64,000 nt of DNA from Firmicutes bacterium UBA3553 (GTDB lineage: Bacteria; Bacillota; Clostridia; Tissierellales; Sedimentibacteraceae): assembly GCA_002381185.1 (NCBI GenBank), contig DFOA01000063.1, positions 8,867 through 72,866 on the forward strand. The letters are read 5' to 3'. This document shows positions 9,118 to 17,701 of this stretch, one piece after another. The position numbers were made by a program, and so were the translations under genes. The notes below the pieces were generated by a model. The model was given only the letters and a program-made list of their open reading frames with translations, did not search any database and was not told the DNA's origin. Position 1 is the first letter of the stretch. The number at the start of each line of letters is the position of its first letter.

Positions 9118-9373
9118 TATAATCCCTCCAAAGCGTGCCAAAAACACGAAAATTATATAATAAAGTGTATTCTTAATTTTTGTAAATTATACCATTGTGC
9201 CTGCATGTTGTGATTTTCCACAAACCGGCACGTCGTATGTCTGCATTTATAGCCTCAGGCATGCGTATGATTATGTTTATAATTACCATATTAACATTAT
9301 TTTTCTTTAGTTGAAATTAATAACCATTTGAATTATAATTATAGACATAAATAAAGATATAGAGGTCAAAAGG

Positions 9374-10573
9374 TTGGAAAATAATAAAAATAAAAAGTTA
9401 AATATAAATTTTAAGCATATATGCTTACTCTTGTCTATATTGATTGCTTTGATGTTATGGGGATATGAATATAAGAATGAAACTGTGATGTCTGATATAT
9501 CAACACCTGAAACAGGTTCTATCTGTATTAAGGATCCATCTGAGGCAACGTCAGAAAATAATAATGGTATAAATAATGGTGATGCAGCTGATATAGCAGA
9601 AGATTTAAATCACTACGACTTTGTCTTAACATTTGCTGGTGATATTAATTTTGATGAAAATTGGAGTACTATGCAGTATTATAATAAAGTTACAAATGGA
9701 ATATATGACTGTATTTCTCCAGAATTAATACAGATGATGAAAGATGCAGATATTATGTGCATCAATAATGAGTTTACATATAGTACTGGTGGAATTCCCC
9801 TAAATAAAACGTATACATTTAGAGCTCACCCATCCAGAGTTGAAATTTTGAAAGAGTTGGGAGTAGATATTGTGAGTCTTGCTAACAATCATTCATACGA
9901 TTATGGTGAACAATCATTGATAGATACTATGACAACTTTAAAACAGGCTGGTATACTTTATTATGGCGCCGGCCATGACCTGGATGAAGCCATGACACCT
10001 GTGTATTTTGAAATAGAGGGTAAGATCATTGCATATGTTGCAGCCTCAAGAGCTGAGAAAAACAAGATGACTCCTCAGGCTACCGAAGATGCACCCGGCA
10101 TTTTGCGATGTTATGATACAGATTTATTTGTTCAGGCAATAAAAGAAGCGAAGGAAAAATCAGACTATGTTATTGCTTATGTTCATTGGGGTACAGAATT
10201 CACCTATGAACTAGAAAAAGTACAGCTTACTACAGGTAAAGAATATCTGGATGCAGGTGCAGATGCTGTAATAGGTGCACATCCTCATTGTCTCCAGGGC
10301 ATAGAATATTACGCTGGAAAGCCGATTATATATAGCTTGGGAAATTTTTGGTTTAATGGTCAGACAGTAGATACCATGCTATTAAATATTCATTTTTATG
10401 ATGATAATACTGAAGAACTTATAGAATTAGAGATTGTCCCTGCAATACAAGCTAATAATAAAACAACAATTGTAACTGAGCAATTAGAAAAGGAACGTAT
10501 TTATTCATTTTTAGAAGATATCTCAATTAATGTGAACATTAATAAGATGGGAATTATTTCAGAAGTTAAGTAA
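9374..10573 (+). CDS. CapA/PgsA-family metallophosphatase-like protein
   Basis: A 399-residue membrane-anchored protein: one N-terminal transmembrane segment (about residues 15-32), a low-complexity linker rich in Asn, Gly and Asp (to about 80), then a PGA_cap domain with the family blocks FAGDINF, LANNHSYDYG, VHWGTEF and GAHPHCLQG followed by YSLGNFWF. CapA/PgsA proteins act in poly-gamma-glutamate export or cell-surface phosphoester hydrolysis; no capBC partner is present, so a stand-alone extracellular role is more likely. The start is a TTG with AGAGG at 9361-9365. Confidence 0.85.
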   Translation: MENNKNKKLNINFKHICLLLSILIALMLWGYEYKNETVMSDISTPETGSICIKDPSEATSENNNGINNGDAADIAEDLNHYDFVLTFAGDINFDENWSTMQYYNKVTNGIYDCISPELIQMMKDADIMCINNEFTYSTGGIPLNKTYTFRAHPSRVEILKELGVDIVSLANNHSYDYGEQSLIDTMTTLKQAGILYYGAGHDLDEAMTPVYFEIEGKIIAYVAASRAEKNKMTPQATEDAPGILRCYDTDLFVQAIKEAKEKSDYVIAYVHWGTEFTYELEKVQLTTGKEYLDAGADAVIGAHPHCLQGIEYYAGKPIIYSLGNFWFNGQTVDTMLLNIHFYDDNTEELIELEIVPAIQANNKTTIVTEQLEKERIYSFLEDISINVNINKMGIISEVK

Positions 10574-10596
10574 AAAAGCCAAGGAGATGTTTTATT

Positions 10597-10713
10597 ATGA
10601 AAGAAAGGGAGGATTTTGATGCTGTTACAGATATTCGTGATGAGCTGATAGAAAAAGCAAAAGTAACAAAATTCAAAAATAAAGCTTTAGGGACATTTTC
10701 ATCTATTCCATAA
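10597..10713 (+). CDS. small ORF or 5' gene fragment (38 aa)
   Basis: An ATG preceded by AAGGAGATG opens 38 codons of charged, soluble sequence beginning MKEREDFDAVTDIRDELIEK. It runs 11 bp into the end of the convergent MFS gene. With such a good ribosome site but no visible domain it may be the surviving 5' end of a lost gene following the CapA gene. I do not recognise it. Confidence 0.4.
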   Translation: MKEREDFDAVTDIRDELIEKAKVTKFKNKALGTFSSIP

Positions 10714-11875
10714 TCTTAATTTTTCGTGAAAGAACCAGGTTTAGGAACGCGATAACAGCCGCTGCCATAAATACGGACTGATATCCTACATACAGCCACA
10801 AAAGACCTCCAAAAATAGGAATCACCATTGAAGCGATGTGCTGAAGGCTTACGCCGGTGGACAGCGTCGGTGTTACGTCGGCAAGATTGACGGCAATCTT
10901 CCGTACATATGTAGACCGCGCCATTTCAACTGCAGACATGGAGTTGTCAATGACATAACAGCCGGCAATGATTACCACAGCAATATTAGCAGAGAAAAGT
11001 CTGTCCGAAAATGCATATCCGAGACAAATGACAAACAATAGGACGGCTTCCATAGTCAGTACGAACCGCTCGCCGCGGCTGTCAATCAATTTTCCGATTA
11101 CTTTCCTCGTGCCTATACTGATAAGGGCAACTATCATACCCAAGATAGCAAACATCTGAGGCTTTACGCCAAACACCTTAATTAGTACCCACGGCGCAAA
11201 CGTCAGAAAAATTTGATTCCTTGCGCCGCTGATAACGGCAAGTACATAAAATAGTGAATAGCGTTTTCTAAAAACAAATTTTACTTTTCGGACTTCCGGT
11301 TCTCCTTTCTTCATCATCCCCACCGTAAAAGCAGCGAATACATAGAAAACAGTGCCGGTAATAAACGCGGCCTGATAAGTCATATGCATGAAATTGAAAC
11401 CCAGAAAGATATAAACATAGGCAATAATACTTCCTGATAAGCTGAAGGCACTGACTGTTCCGAGCCTGGATCCGAAAGATTCCTGATTAGACAGGGACAT
11501 GCCGATGGACGGTGTGACGGGCATGATCATGTGTGTGCCGAGGCTGTACATCATCATCCAAATGATCATAAGTGCAAAGGTCGGAGACATCATACCGAGT
11601 CCAAGCATACCAAGACCCGCTGCTGCCATACCGAACATCGCAATGCGTACATCGCCTAAAAAACTTAATGCAGCAAGAATTAACATAATAAAAAAGCCCG
11701 GAGCCTCTCTGGGTACCTCAAGGAAACCCCTGATATCCTCTGACAGTTTGAATATATCGCTTAAATAGTTGTTGAATATTGATGTATAGATGCCTGCGCC
11801 AATTCCGGAGAATAGACCTGCAAGCAAAAACAGATTAAAATCCCGTTCCATATGAAAATATTTTTGTAAGTTCAT
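10703..11875 (-). CDS. MFS transporter
   Basis: A 390-residue polytopic protein with about 11-12 hydrophobic segments and a MFS-like half-repeat organisation. It opens with a short cytosolic end followed by a glycine-rich first helix (LFSGIGAGIYTSIFNNYL). The central loop at about residue 200 is basic (MMKKGEPEVRKVKFVFRKR). No specific substrate signature is recognisable. Single transcription unit on the minus strand; the 3' end abuts the CapA region. Confidence 0.8.
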   Translation of the reverse strand: MNLQKYFHMERDFNLFLLAGLFSGIGAGIYTSIFNNYLSDIFKLSEDIRGFLEVPREAPGFFIMLILAALSFLGDVRIAMFGMAAAGLGMLGLGMMSPTFALMIIWMMMYSLGTHMIMPVTPSIGMSLSNQESFGSRLGTVSAFSLSGSIIAYVYIFLGFNFMHMTYQAAFITGTVFYVFAAFTVGMMKKGEPEVRKVKFVFRKRYSLFYVLAVISGARNQIFLTFAPWVLIKVFGVKPQMFAILGMIVALISIGTRKVIGKLIDSRGERFVLTMEAVLLFVICLGYAFSDRLFSANIAVVIIAGCYVIDNSMSAVEMARSTYVRKIAVNLADVTPTLSTGVSLQHIASMVIPIFGGLLWLYVGYQSVFMAAAVIAFLNLVLSRKIKIME

Positions 11876-12011
11876 TTATTTACCAGCTTTCATAGTAGTA
11901 ATAACTTCCAGTAATTATACCATATGAAATCGATTTCTTTCAATGAATTTTATAAATTACTTTTTAAGTAACAAAGAAGTTACTCTTCGTAATTTTTTAT
12001 AACAAAGAAAT

Positions 12012-12209
12012 CCGGGAGGGACACCGCTTTTTACATCGGCAGTTGGCTTAATTATTGAAGTAGGCGGAATGATGTCCCACGGCTCGGTGATTGCTCATGA
12101 ATATGGGCTTCCGGCAGTTGCCGGTATCGAAAATGTCACCAATATCATTAGGGATGGCAGCCGCATAAGAATTAACGGTACTGAGGGATATGTTCAGATA
12201 CTGGATTAG
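12012..12209 (+). pseudogene. PEP-utilising mobile domain remnant (PpsA/Rph type)
   Basis: The final 65 or so codons of a PEP-utilising enzyme survive: TPLFTSAVGLI, then the phospho-histidine block GGMMSHGSVIAHEYGLPAV, then RIRINGTEGYVQILD and a stop. In PEP synthase and rifampin phosphotransferase this domain swings the phosphoryl group between active sites. Everything upstream is missing and there is no start codon, so this is a dead C-terminal scrap. Confidence 0.8.
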
Positions 12210-12253
12210 ATAATTTGAACGTATCTAACTTATAGGAATACGAGGTGATTTTT

Positions 12254-12522
12254 ATGATAACTTTTTCAGGTATAATTTTAGGCATGTTTGCTATAAGTGT
12301 AATGCAATTAGTACTTGCTACCGTACTGCCTCATATTGTGAGTGAAATTGGTGGAGGTAATTTATACAGCTTGGGAGGTATATGGGAGCATCCGTAGGAG
12401 TCACTTTTTTTTCGGGAGTATTGCCTGAGGTTAATTTGATAAATAATGTAATGCAATTTTCAGGTGCGTTTGGTCTTTTGGCGGTACTGAGCTTTCTTGG
12501 GCTTATGAATGAGATGCTTTAA
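12254..12522 (+). pseudogene. MFS drug-transporter remnant (internal deletion)
   Basis: GAGGTG and ATG at 12254 open a 47-codon N-terminus typical of the 14-helix DHA2 multidrug transporters (LGMFAISVMQLVLATVLPHIV, then GGGNLYS). The text then shifts frame at about 12380 into a C-terminal transporter end (FSGAFGLLAVLSFLGLM). The whole centre of the gene has been deleted. The gap 11876-12850 thus holds two gene remnants and no intact gene; 12523-12850 shows nothing recognisable apart from an AT-rich upstream region. Confidence 0.7.
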
Positions 12523-12850
12523 ACATACACGGAGGATGAGAAAAAACCTCAGAAAAAGCTGTGAAGCGGTGCAACAGTATCAATATTCTATCAACGGCAG
12601 AAACAATAAGTAAGTATATAAAGGCCAAGATTTAGGTGAAAGAGAAGACATCTTAAAAGTAGAAGAGTGGGTTACAGTCATGCTCTTCAAGCTGCTTATA
12701 GAACTAAAACAAATATATATATTGACAAAAGAATAAAAAAAACATATAATTTTTATATTGATTGATTTAATCAAATTAAATTTGTATAAATCAATATTTA
12801 AGATATGCTTTACAATATATAACCATAATTGAAGTTTTGGGGGATATGAA

Positions 12851-13963
12851 ATGAATAATAGTATCGATATGACAGAGTATATGAACAATGGAATAGAAAA
12901 TATTGTAAATGACATTATAAGGGCATCACTGCACAATCCTAGGGAAACAGCATTTATCATGAAATATATGTTGTATAGCAAAGAAGCTATGAAGAAAAGA
13001 GCTTTATATGAAAACAAAGGTCATAATATACCACCTTTTTTGATTGCTAGTATAACAAGCAGCTGTAATTTGTTCTGTAAAGGCTGTTACGCGAGAGCAA
13101 ATAAAACCTGTGGAGAAGGCTTAGATAATAATCAACTGGCTACTGAAAGATGGAATGATATTTTCAAAGAGGCTAAGGAATTGGGGATTTCTTTTATACT
13201 GCTGGCTGGAGGAGAGCCATTAATGAGAATGGATGTTATAGAGAAGGCAGGAGAAACAAAAGAAATTATATTTCCTATATTTACTAATGGTACTGTTATG
13301 AATGAAAGTTATATACAATTGTTCGATCATAACAGAAATCTTGTTCCAATTATAAGTATTGAAGGCGACAAGCTTCAAACGGATGAAAGACGTGGAGTTG
13401 GAACCTATGATACCTTGATGGCCACTATGGATACAATGAAAAAAAAAGGCATCTTATTTGGAGCTTCTGTAACTGTTACAGCTAAAAATATACAGACAAT
13501 TATAAGTAAAGAATTTATTGATAAGCTATACAGCAAGGGCTGTAAGGCATTGGTATTTGTTGAATATGTACCTGTGGCGGTTACATCTAAGGAACTTGCT
13601 CCCGCTGATGCAGAACGCGCATTGCTTGAACAGGAATTGGAAAGCCTTCGTACAAGATATGAAGATGTTGTTTTTCTGTCCTTTCCTGGTGATGAGAAAA
13701 GTACAGGCGGATGTCTTGCTGCAGGAAGAGGATTTTTCCATATAAATGTAAATGGAGGTGCGGAGCCTTGTCCTTTCTCACCATATTCAGATACAAGTTT
13801 ACGGGATTGTACCTTGCTTGAGGCGTTACAGTCTCCTCTATTCAAAAAGCTAAAGGAACTTGAAATTCTAATGGGAGAACATACAGGAGGATGTGTACTG
13901 TTTGAAATGGAAGCAGAAGTGAAGAAGATTGTCGGAAATAGTGTGCAATTAGCTGTCAATTAA
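12851..13963 (+). CDS. radical SAM protein with C-terminal cysteine cluster (SPASM-like)
   Basis: A 370-residue radical SAM enzyme. The 4Fe-4S site is C72-x3-C76-x2-C79, followed by GGEP at about 120-123 for SAM binding. The C-terminal part has cysteines at 288, 307, 320 and 348, a pattern expected for one or more auxiliary clusters as in SPASM proteins. The substrate is unknown; no short precursor peptide gene is obvious next to it. A MarR regulator follows 24 bp later and a peroxiredoxin-like selenoprotein beyond it. Start: GGGGGATATGAA places a Shine-Dalgarno before the ATG. Confidence 0.85.
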   Translation: MNNSIDMTEYMNNGIENIVNDIIRASLHNPRETAFIMKYMLYSKEAMKKRALYENKGHNIPPFLIASITSSCNLFCKGCYARANKTCGEGLDNNQLATERWNDIFKEAKELGISFILLAGGEPLMRMDVIEKAGETKEIIFPIFTNGTVMNESYIQLFDHNRNLVPIISIEGDKLQTDERRGVGTYDTLMATMDTMKKKGILFGASVTVTAKNIQTIISKEFIDKLYSKGCKALVFVEYVPVAVTSKELAPADAERALLEQELESLRTRYEDVVFLSFPGDEKSTGGCLAAGRGFFHINVNGGAEPCPFSPYSDTSLRDCTLLEALQSPLFKKLKELEILMGEHTGGCVLFEMEAEVKKIVGNSVQLAVN

Positions 13964-13987
13964 GTCTGTAATATAGAGAGGATAAAC

Positions 13988-14428
13988 ATGGATAAATATG
14001 GTAGAATAAAATTAGAAAATCAGATATGCTTTCCATTATATGCCTTATCAAGGGAAGTAATAAAATTATATAAACCAATACTGGATGAATATAATCTCAC
14101 ATACACTCAGTATATAACTATGCTGGTTATATGGGAGGAAGGAAAAATTATCTTTAAGGAACTAGGCAAAAGGTTGCACTTAGATTCTGGGACACTAACT
14201 CCTGTTATAAAAAAATTAGAATCCATGGGGTTAGTGACGAAATACAGAAATAAAGATGATGATAGAGTGGTTACTGTAGAATTAACAGAAAAAGGAAGGC
14301 TTCTTAGAGAGAATATACTTGAAGTTCCAGAAAAAATATATTGTAAACTCAAGGGTGACGATGAAAAGCTTATTGCTCTGAAAAAACAACTTGATGAACT
14401 ATTAGCTTCAATAGATGAACAAGGTTAA
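13988..14428 (+). CDS. MarR family transcriptional regulator
   Basis: A 146-residue winged-helix regulator with the MarR order: YTQYITMLVIWEE, then the recognition region LGKRLHLDSGTLTPVIKKLE at about 60-78, then the wing with DDDRVVTVELTEKG. One cysteine near the N-terminus (Cys11 in NQICFPLYAL) matches the position of the sensing cysteine in OhrR-type peroxide sensors, which would fit the peroxiredoxin gene that follows (inference). Confidence 0.88.
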   Translation: MDKYGRIKLENQICFPLYALSREVIKLYKPILDEYNLTYTQYITMLVIWEEGKIIFKELGKRLHLDSGTLTPVIKKLESMGLVTKYRNKDDDRVVTVELTEKGRLLRENILEVPEKIYCKLKGDDEKLIALKKQLDELLASIDEQG

Positions 14429-14523
14429 ATTTTTCATAGAAATTGACTTTATTTTGGTTGAGTTTACTAAAACTTTAATTAATGGCAATGCACAGTAGAA
14501 TAAATTAAGGAGATGAAATAAAA

Positions 14524-14985
14524 GTGCCAGGTATAGAAATAAACAAAAAAGCGCCAGATTTTGAAATGGAAGATTTTAAGGGAAATAAATTTAAGCTTTC
14601 TAATTTTAACGGAAAAAGTAATGTATTAATTGTACTAAATAGAGGATTTGTTTGACCATTTTGCAGAAAGCATATGATGCAGTTGCATCAAGATTACGAT
14701 AAGTTTGTAAAAAAAGATACTCAGATAGTTGTAATTGGGCCTGAAAATGCAAAAAAGTTTAAAGACTATTGGGAAGAAAATAATTTTGAATTCCATGGCA
14801 TTTCCGATGAAAAACAATCTGTGCTTAACATGTATGGGCAAGAGGTTAATTTATTTAAGTTAGGGAGAATGCCGGCACAAATGTTAGTGGATAAAGAGGG
14901 ATTATTAAGATATATACATTATGGCCACTCCATGAAAGATATACCTGAAAATGCGGAAATATTTGAGCTTATAGATACACTGTAG
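14524..14985 (+). CDS. peroxiredoxin-like selenoprotein (Sec44, UxxC)
   Basis: A 153-residue AhpC/TSA-fold protein interrupted only by one in-frame TGA at 14653-14655. The reading is RGFV-TGA-PFCRKHM: in cysteine homologues this site is the peroxidatic residue of the motif CPFC, so the TGA replaces exactly the catalytic cysteine and is best read as selenocysteine 44, with Cys47 as partner. The frame is continuous on both sides, from GTG at 14524 (AAGGAGA at 14507-14513) to the normal C-terminal end. A hairpin 20-35 nt after the TGA fits a bacterial SECIS. The protein would reduce peroxides with selenol chemistry. The alternative is a nonsense-mutated pseudogene, made unlikely by position and hairpin. 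The selA/B/C/D genes are not in the window. Confidence 0.85.
14656..14690 (+). promoter_or_regulatory. bacterial SECIS-like element
   Basis: Directly after the TGA, the bases TGATGC (14675-14680) and GCATCA (14685-14690) form a perfect 6-bp stem with the tetraloop AGTT. The loop begins 25 nt after the TGA and has a G in its first two positions, as described for bacterial SECIS elements that recruit SelB. Confidence 0.7.
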
Positions 14986-14997
14986 GTGACCTAAAGG

Positions 14998-15240
14998 GGG
15001 CACTTTTTGAAATGACGCTAGGGTTGCGTTGCTGATAAAAGAAGTATCAAAAGTGACAGTACCAAAATTAGCAGTGCCGTTTACATCTGTAACAGTAACT
15101 GTAAGAGTATCGGCAGGGATTGCTTGGATGTAAGCATTATTACTATTAGAACCATTTGGATTGACTATAATAAACTGGACAGATATTTTAAGGTCATGTA
15201 CAATTAAAATATAATAAATAAGGGAAATGTTAAAGGTATC
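14998..15240 (-). pseudogene. remnant of a beta-rich surface-type protein
   Basis: Read on the minus strand, 15180 down to about 14998 is an open coherent stretch with a beta-sandwich look: QFIIVNPNGSNSNN, AIPADTLTVTVTDVNG and FGTVTFDTSF. No start codon with ribosome site is present and the frame runs into the antisense of the peroxiredoxin gene. I do not recognise the family; probably a fragment of a secreted or exosporium-like protein. Confidence 0.3.
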
Positions 15241-15292
15241 TTAGAGAGCTAAATCTATATTAAAACCTTAATTAGAAGGGAGAAAGTATCAT

Positions 15293-15931
15293 ATGACTGG
15301 ACCAGATAAGAAGAAGCTTTATCCAAATGAGAATATAAAGACAGTTTGCTATATAAGCAATTTGCCTAAAAGACCCAATGTTGAAATAGGAGAATATACT
15401 TATTATAGCGACAATAAAAATTCTCCGGAGAAATTCTATGATAATATAGAGCATCATTATGAATTTTTAGGGGATAAGTTGATAATAGGTAAATTCTGTG
15501 CCATAGCTGAGGGCATTAAGTTTATCATGAATGGGGCGAACCACAGGATGGACGGGATTACAACCTATCCCTTTAATATTTTTGCATGTGGTTGGGAAAG
15601 GGTCACTCCTACAATAGGACAACTGCCTTTTAAGGGAGACACGGTAATCGGCAATGATGTTTGGATAGGTCAAAATGTAACAATCATGCCGGGTGTTAAA
15701 ATTGGTGATGGTGCGATTATTGCTGCGAACTCAACAGTAACAAAAAACATTGAGCCTTATACAATATATGGTGGCAATCCAGTTAAATTTATTAAGAAAC
15801 GATTCAGTGATGAAAAAATTGAGTTTTTACTAAAACTTCAATGGTGGAACTGGGACGAAGAAAAGATATTTGATAATCTTGAAAAGCTAACATCAGAAGA
15901 TGGTTTGGAACAATTAATGCTTAGCCATTGA
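15293..15931 (+). CDS. Vat-like xenobiotic O-acetyltransferase (left-handed beta-helix)
   Basis: A 212-residue hexapeptide-repeat acetyltransferase close to the Vat/streptogramin A acetyltransferases: EIGEYTYY, GDKLIIGKFCAIAEGIKFIM, the catalytic His84 in NGANHRMDG, then IGNDVWIGQNVTIMPGVKIG and a C-terminal WWNWDEEKI block. These enzymes use acetyl-CoA to inactivate virginiamycin M-like drugs or chloramphenicol. Whether this copy gives resistance is not shown. GGGAG precedes the ATG. It has its own terminator downstream. Confidence 0.88.
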   Translation: MTGPDKKKLYPNENIKTVCYISNLPKRPNVEIGEYTYYSDNKNSPEKFYDNIEHHYEFLGDKLIIGKFCAIAEGIKFIMNGANHRMDGITTYPFNIFACGWERVTPTIGQLPFKGDTVIGNDVWIGQNVTIMPGVKIGDGAIIAANSTVTKNIEPYTIYGGNPVKFIKKRFSDEKIEFLLKLQWWNWDEEKIFDNLEKLTSEDGLEQLMLSH

Positions 15932-16042
15932 AAATACTTGTCATGTATATAATGGATTAAGTATTAATAATACAGCTGTGCGCAGCCGGTCATAATTATG
16001 TTATCATCTATTATTTTACAACAGAATATTGTTAAATTTAGG

Positions 16043-16080
16043 AAAGCTATAAATGAATTGTTGTTCATTTGTAGCTTTTT
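16043..16080 (+). terminator. intrinsic terminator after acetyltransferase
   Basis: AAAGCTATAAATGAA (16043-16057) pairs with TTCATTTGTAGCTTT (16064-16078) through 15 positions including one T-G wobble, followed by T residues. Confidence 0.75.
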
Positions 16081-16149
16081 ATTGTCATTGATAATTTAGT
16101 ATGCATGAATCCGTATCAAATATTATTCCTGCCTCTATGTCCCACTTTC

Positions 16150-16176
16150 ACGAAAACTTCATTTTAACATAAGATA
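16150..16176 (+). promoter_or_regulatory. candidate sigma-K promoter of dpaAB
   Basis: The -10 type sequence CATAAGATA (16168-16176) matches the sigma-K form CATANNNTA, with an AC at 16150-16151 lying 16 bp upstream. It lies 35 bp before the dpaA start. In Bacillus the homologous operon is sigma-K dependent, so mother-cell expression is likely; the assignment is by eye. Confidence 0.45.
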
Positions 16177-16210
16177 TAACAGTGCAAAAAACTCTATAAG
16201 GAGGAGTAAT

Positions 16211-17074
16211 GTGGGATTAAAATATACCATATTAGGCGGAGATAAGAGAAGTCTGGAGCTTGGTAATTTACTCATGAAAGACGGAAATGATGTTTGCATC
16301 TACGGGTTTGACAGGCTGGAGCAGTATAAATACGGATCAGTAAGCCTAGATGAAGCAATTGGATATGCAGATGTTATTATAGGTCCATTGCCGTTTTCTG
16401 CAGACAAAATAAATGTAAATGCCCCATTTTCATATGAAGCAATTGAAATTGACAAGGTATTTAGCCTGATGTCTGAAAAACAAATGATTATTGGCGGAAG
16501 GTTTAGCTTAGAACATGAAAAACAACTAAAGAGTAAGAATCTCAAGTCAGCCGATTATTTTAAAAGAGAAGAGATGCAGGTTCTAAATGCAATACCAACA
16601 GCAGAAGGCGCTATCCAAATTGCAATGGAAGAAACACCTATTACTCTTCATAGTTCCAATGTCATAGTCCTGGGTTATGGGAGAATCGGGAAGGCTCTAT
16701 CAAAGATGCTATATGGAATAGGAGCAAAAGTACATGTGGAAGCAAGAAATTACAGTGATCTTGCATGGATAAAGAACAATGGGTATATTCCAGTATGCCT
16801 AAAAGAGCTAAAGACATATTTACCAAGAATGAACGTTATTTTTAATACTGTACCTCAGATGATATTAAATAAAGAATTGTTAAAAAGCATTGATAATAAT
16901 TGTATTATAATTGATTTAGCATCAGAACCGGGCGGAGTTGATTTAGAAGCCGCCAAAGAACTGGAGATAAAGGCAATAAGGGCATTAGGTCTTCCGGGAA
17001 AGGCAGCGCCGGTAACTGCCGCCATGTTTATCAAGGAAACAATCTACAATATTATGGAGGAGTTGGACGTATAA
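16211..17074 (+). CDS. dpaA: dipicolinate synthase subunit A
   Basis: A 287-residue homologue of SpoVFA/DpaA. The C-terminal half holds a Rossmann NAD(P) fold (VIVLGYGRIGKALSKML, about residues 152-168) and the family end GLPGKAAPVTAAMFI. With DpaB it converts dihydroxy-tetrahydrodipicolinate to dipicolinic acid in the mother cell during sporulation. GTG start, fixed by AAGGAGGAG at 16198-16206. dpaB follows after 2 bp. Confidence 0.95.
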   Translation: MGLKYTILGGDKRSLELGNLLMKDGNDVCIYGFDRLEQYKYGSVSLDEAIGYADVIIGPLPFSADKINVNAPFSYEAIEIDKVFSLMSEKQMIIGGRFSLEHEKQLKSKNLKSADYFKREEMQVLNAIPTAEGAIQIAMEETPITLHSSNVIVLGYGRIGKALSKMLYGIGAKVHVEARNYSDLAWIKNNGYIPVCLKELKTYLPRMNVIFNTVPQMILNKELLKSIDNNCIIIDLASEPGGVDLEAAKELEIKAIRALGLPGKAAPVTAAMFIKETIYNIMEELDV

Positions 17075-17076
17075 AT

Positions 17077-17655
17077 ATGTCAATAGAAGGACTAAAAATA
17101 GGTTTTGCATTAACAGGTTCATCCTGTACTTTTAGCAAAGTATTTCCAATAATCAAGGATTTAGCTAAGAAAGGAGCAGATATTTATCCGATAATGTCAC
17201 ATGCAGCAGATTCTTTTGATACAAGATTTGGTACGGCTGAAGAATGGAAAAACAAATTAAAAGAGATTACCGGTATGGAATTAATCAACACTATAATTGA
17301 AGCTGAACCTGTAGGCCCCAAATTGAAGCTTGATGTTCTTGTAGTTGCCCCATGTACAGGTAATACAGCAGCAAAGATTGCAAATGCAATAACAGATACA
17401 TCAGTAACCATGGCCTGCAAAGCCCAATTAAGAAATCAAAGACCTTTGGTTTTAGCTTTAGCAACTAATGATGGACTTGGAGCTAATGCCAAAAATATCG
17501 GATTATTATTAAATACAAAAAATATTTACTTCGTGCCTTTCGGTCAGGACGATGCAATAAATAAGCCAAATTCCTTAGTATCTAAATTTGATAAGATTGA
17601 AGAAACAATAGAAGCGGCAATCCTAGGCAAGCAATTTCAACCATTATTAGTATAG
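17077..17655 (+). CDS. dpaB: dipicolinate synthase subunit B (flavoprotein)
   Basis: A 192-residue flavoprotein of the SpoVFB/DpaB type, related to the HFCD/Dfp fold: the opening GFALTGSSCTFSKVFPII, the conserved APCTGNTAAKIANAITD and the terminal segment with NTKNIYFVPFGQDD are present. It is the second subunit of dipicolinate synthase, needed for spore core dehydration. It starts 2 bp after dpaA and ends just before a strong bidirectional terminator. Confidence 0.95.
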   Translation: MSIEGLKIGFALTGSSCTFSKVFPIIKDLAKKGADIYPIMSHAADSFDTRFGTAEEWKNKLKEITGMELINTIIEAEPVGPKLKLDVLVVAPCTGNTAAKIANAITDTSVTMACKAQLRNQRPLVLALATNDGLGANAKNIGLLLNTKNIYFVPFGQDDAINKPNSLVSKFDKIEETIEAAILGKQFQPLLV

Positions 17656-17663
17656 CACAGAAG

Positions 17664-17700
17664 ATAACGGTGCAGAATATGACATATTCTGCACCGTTAT
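17664..17700. terminator. bidirectional terminator between dpaB and dapG
   Basis: ATAACGGTGCAGAATATG (17664-17681) is exactly complementary to 17683-17700, a near-perfect 17-18-bp stem. It ends dpaAB on the plus strand and the asd-dapG unit on the minus strand. Confidence 0.9.
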
Positions 17701-17701
17701 T

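Noticed and set aside
12380..12400. Stop in the MFS remnant as another recoded codon
   Set aside because: The stop is TAG and the sequence jumps from N-terminal to C-terminal transporter text, so it is an internal deletion.
13405..13959. Long antisense ORF within the radical SAM gene
   Set aside because: Shadow of a real coding frame with no recognisable protein features.
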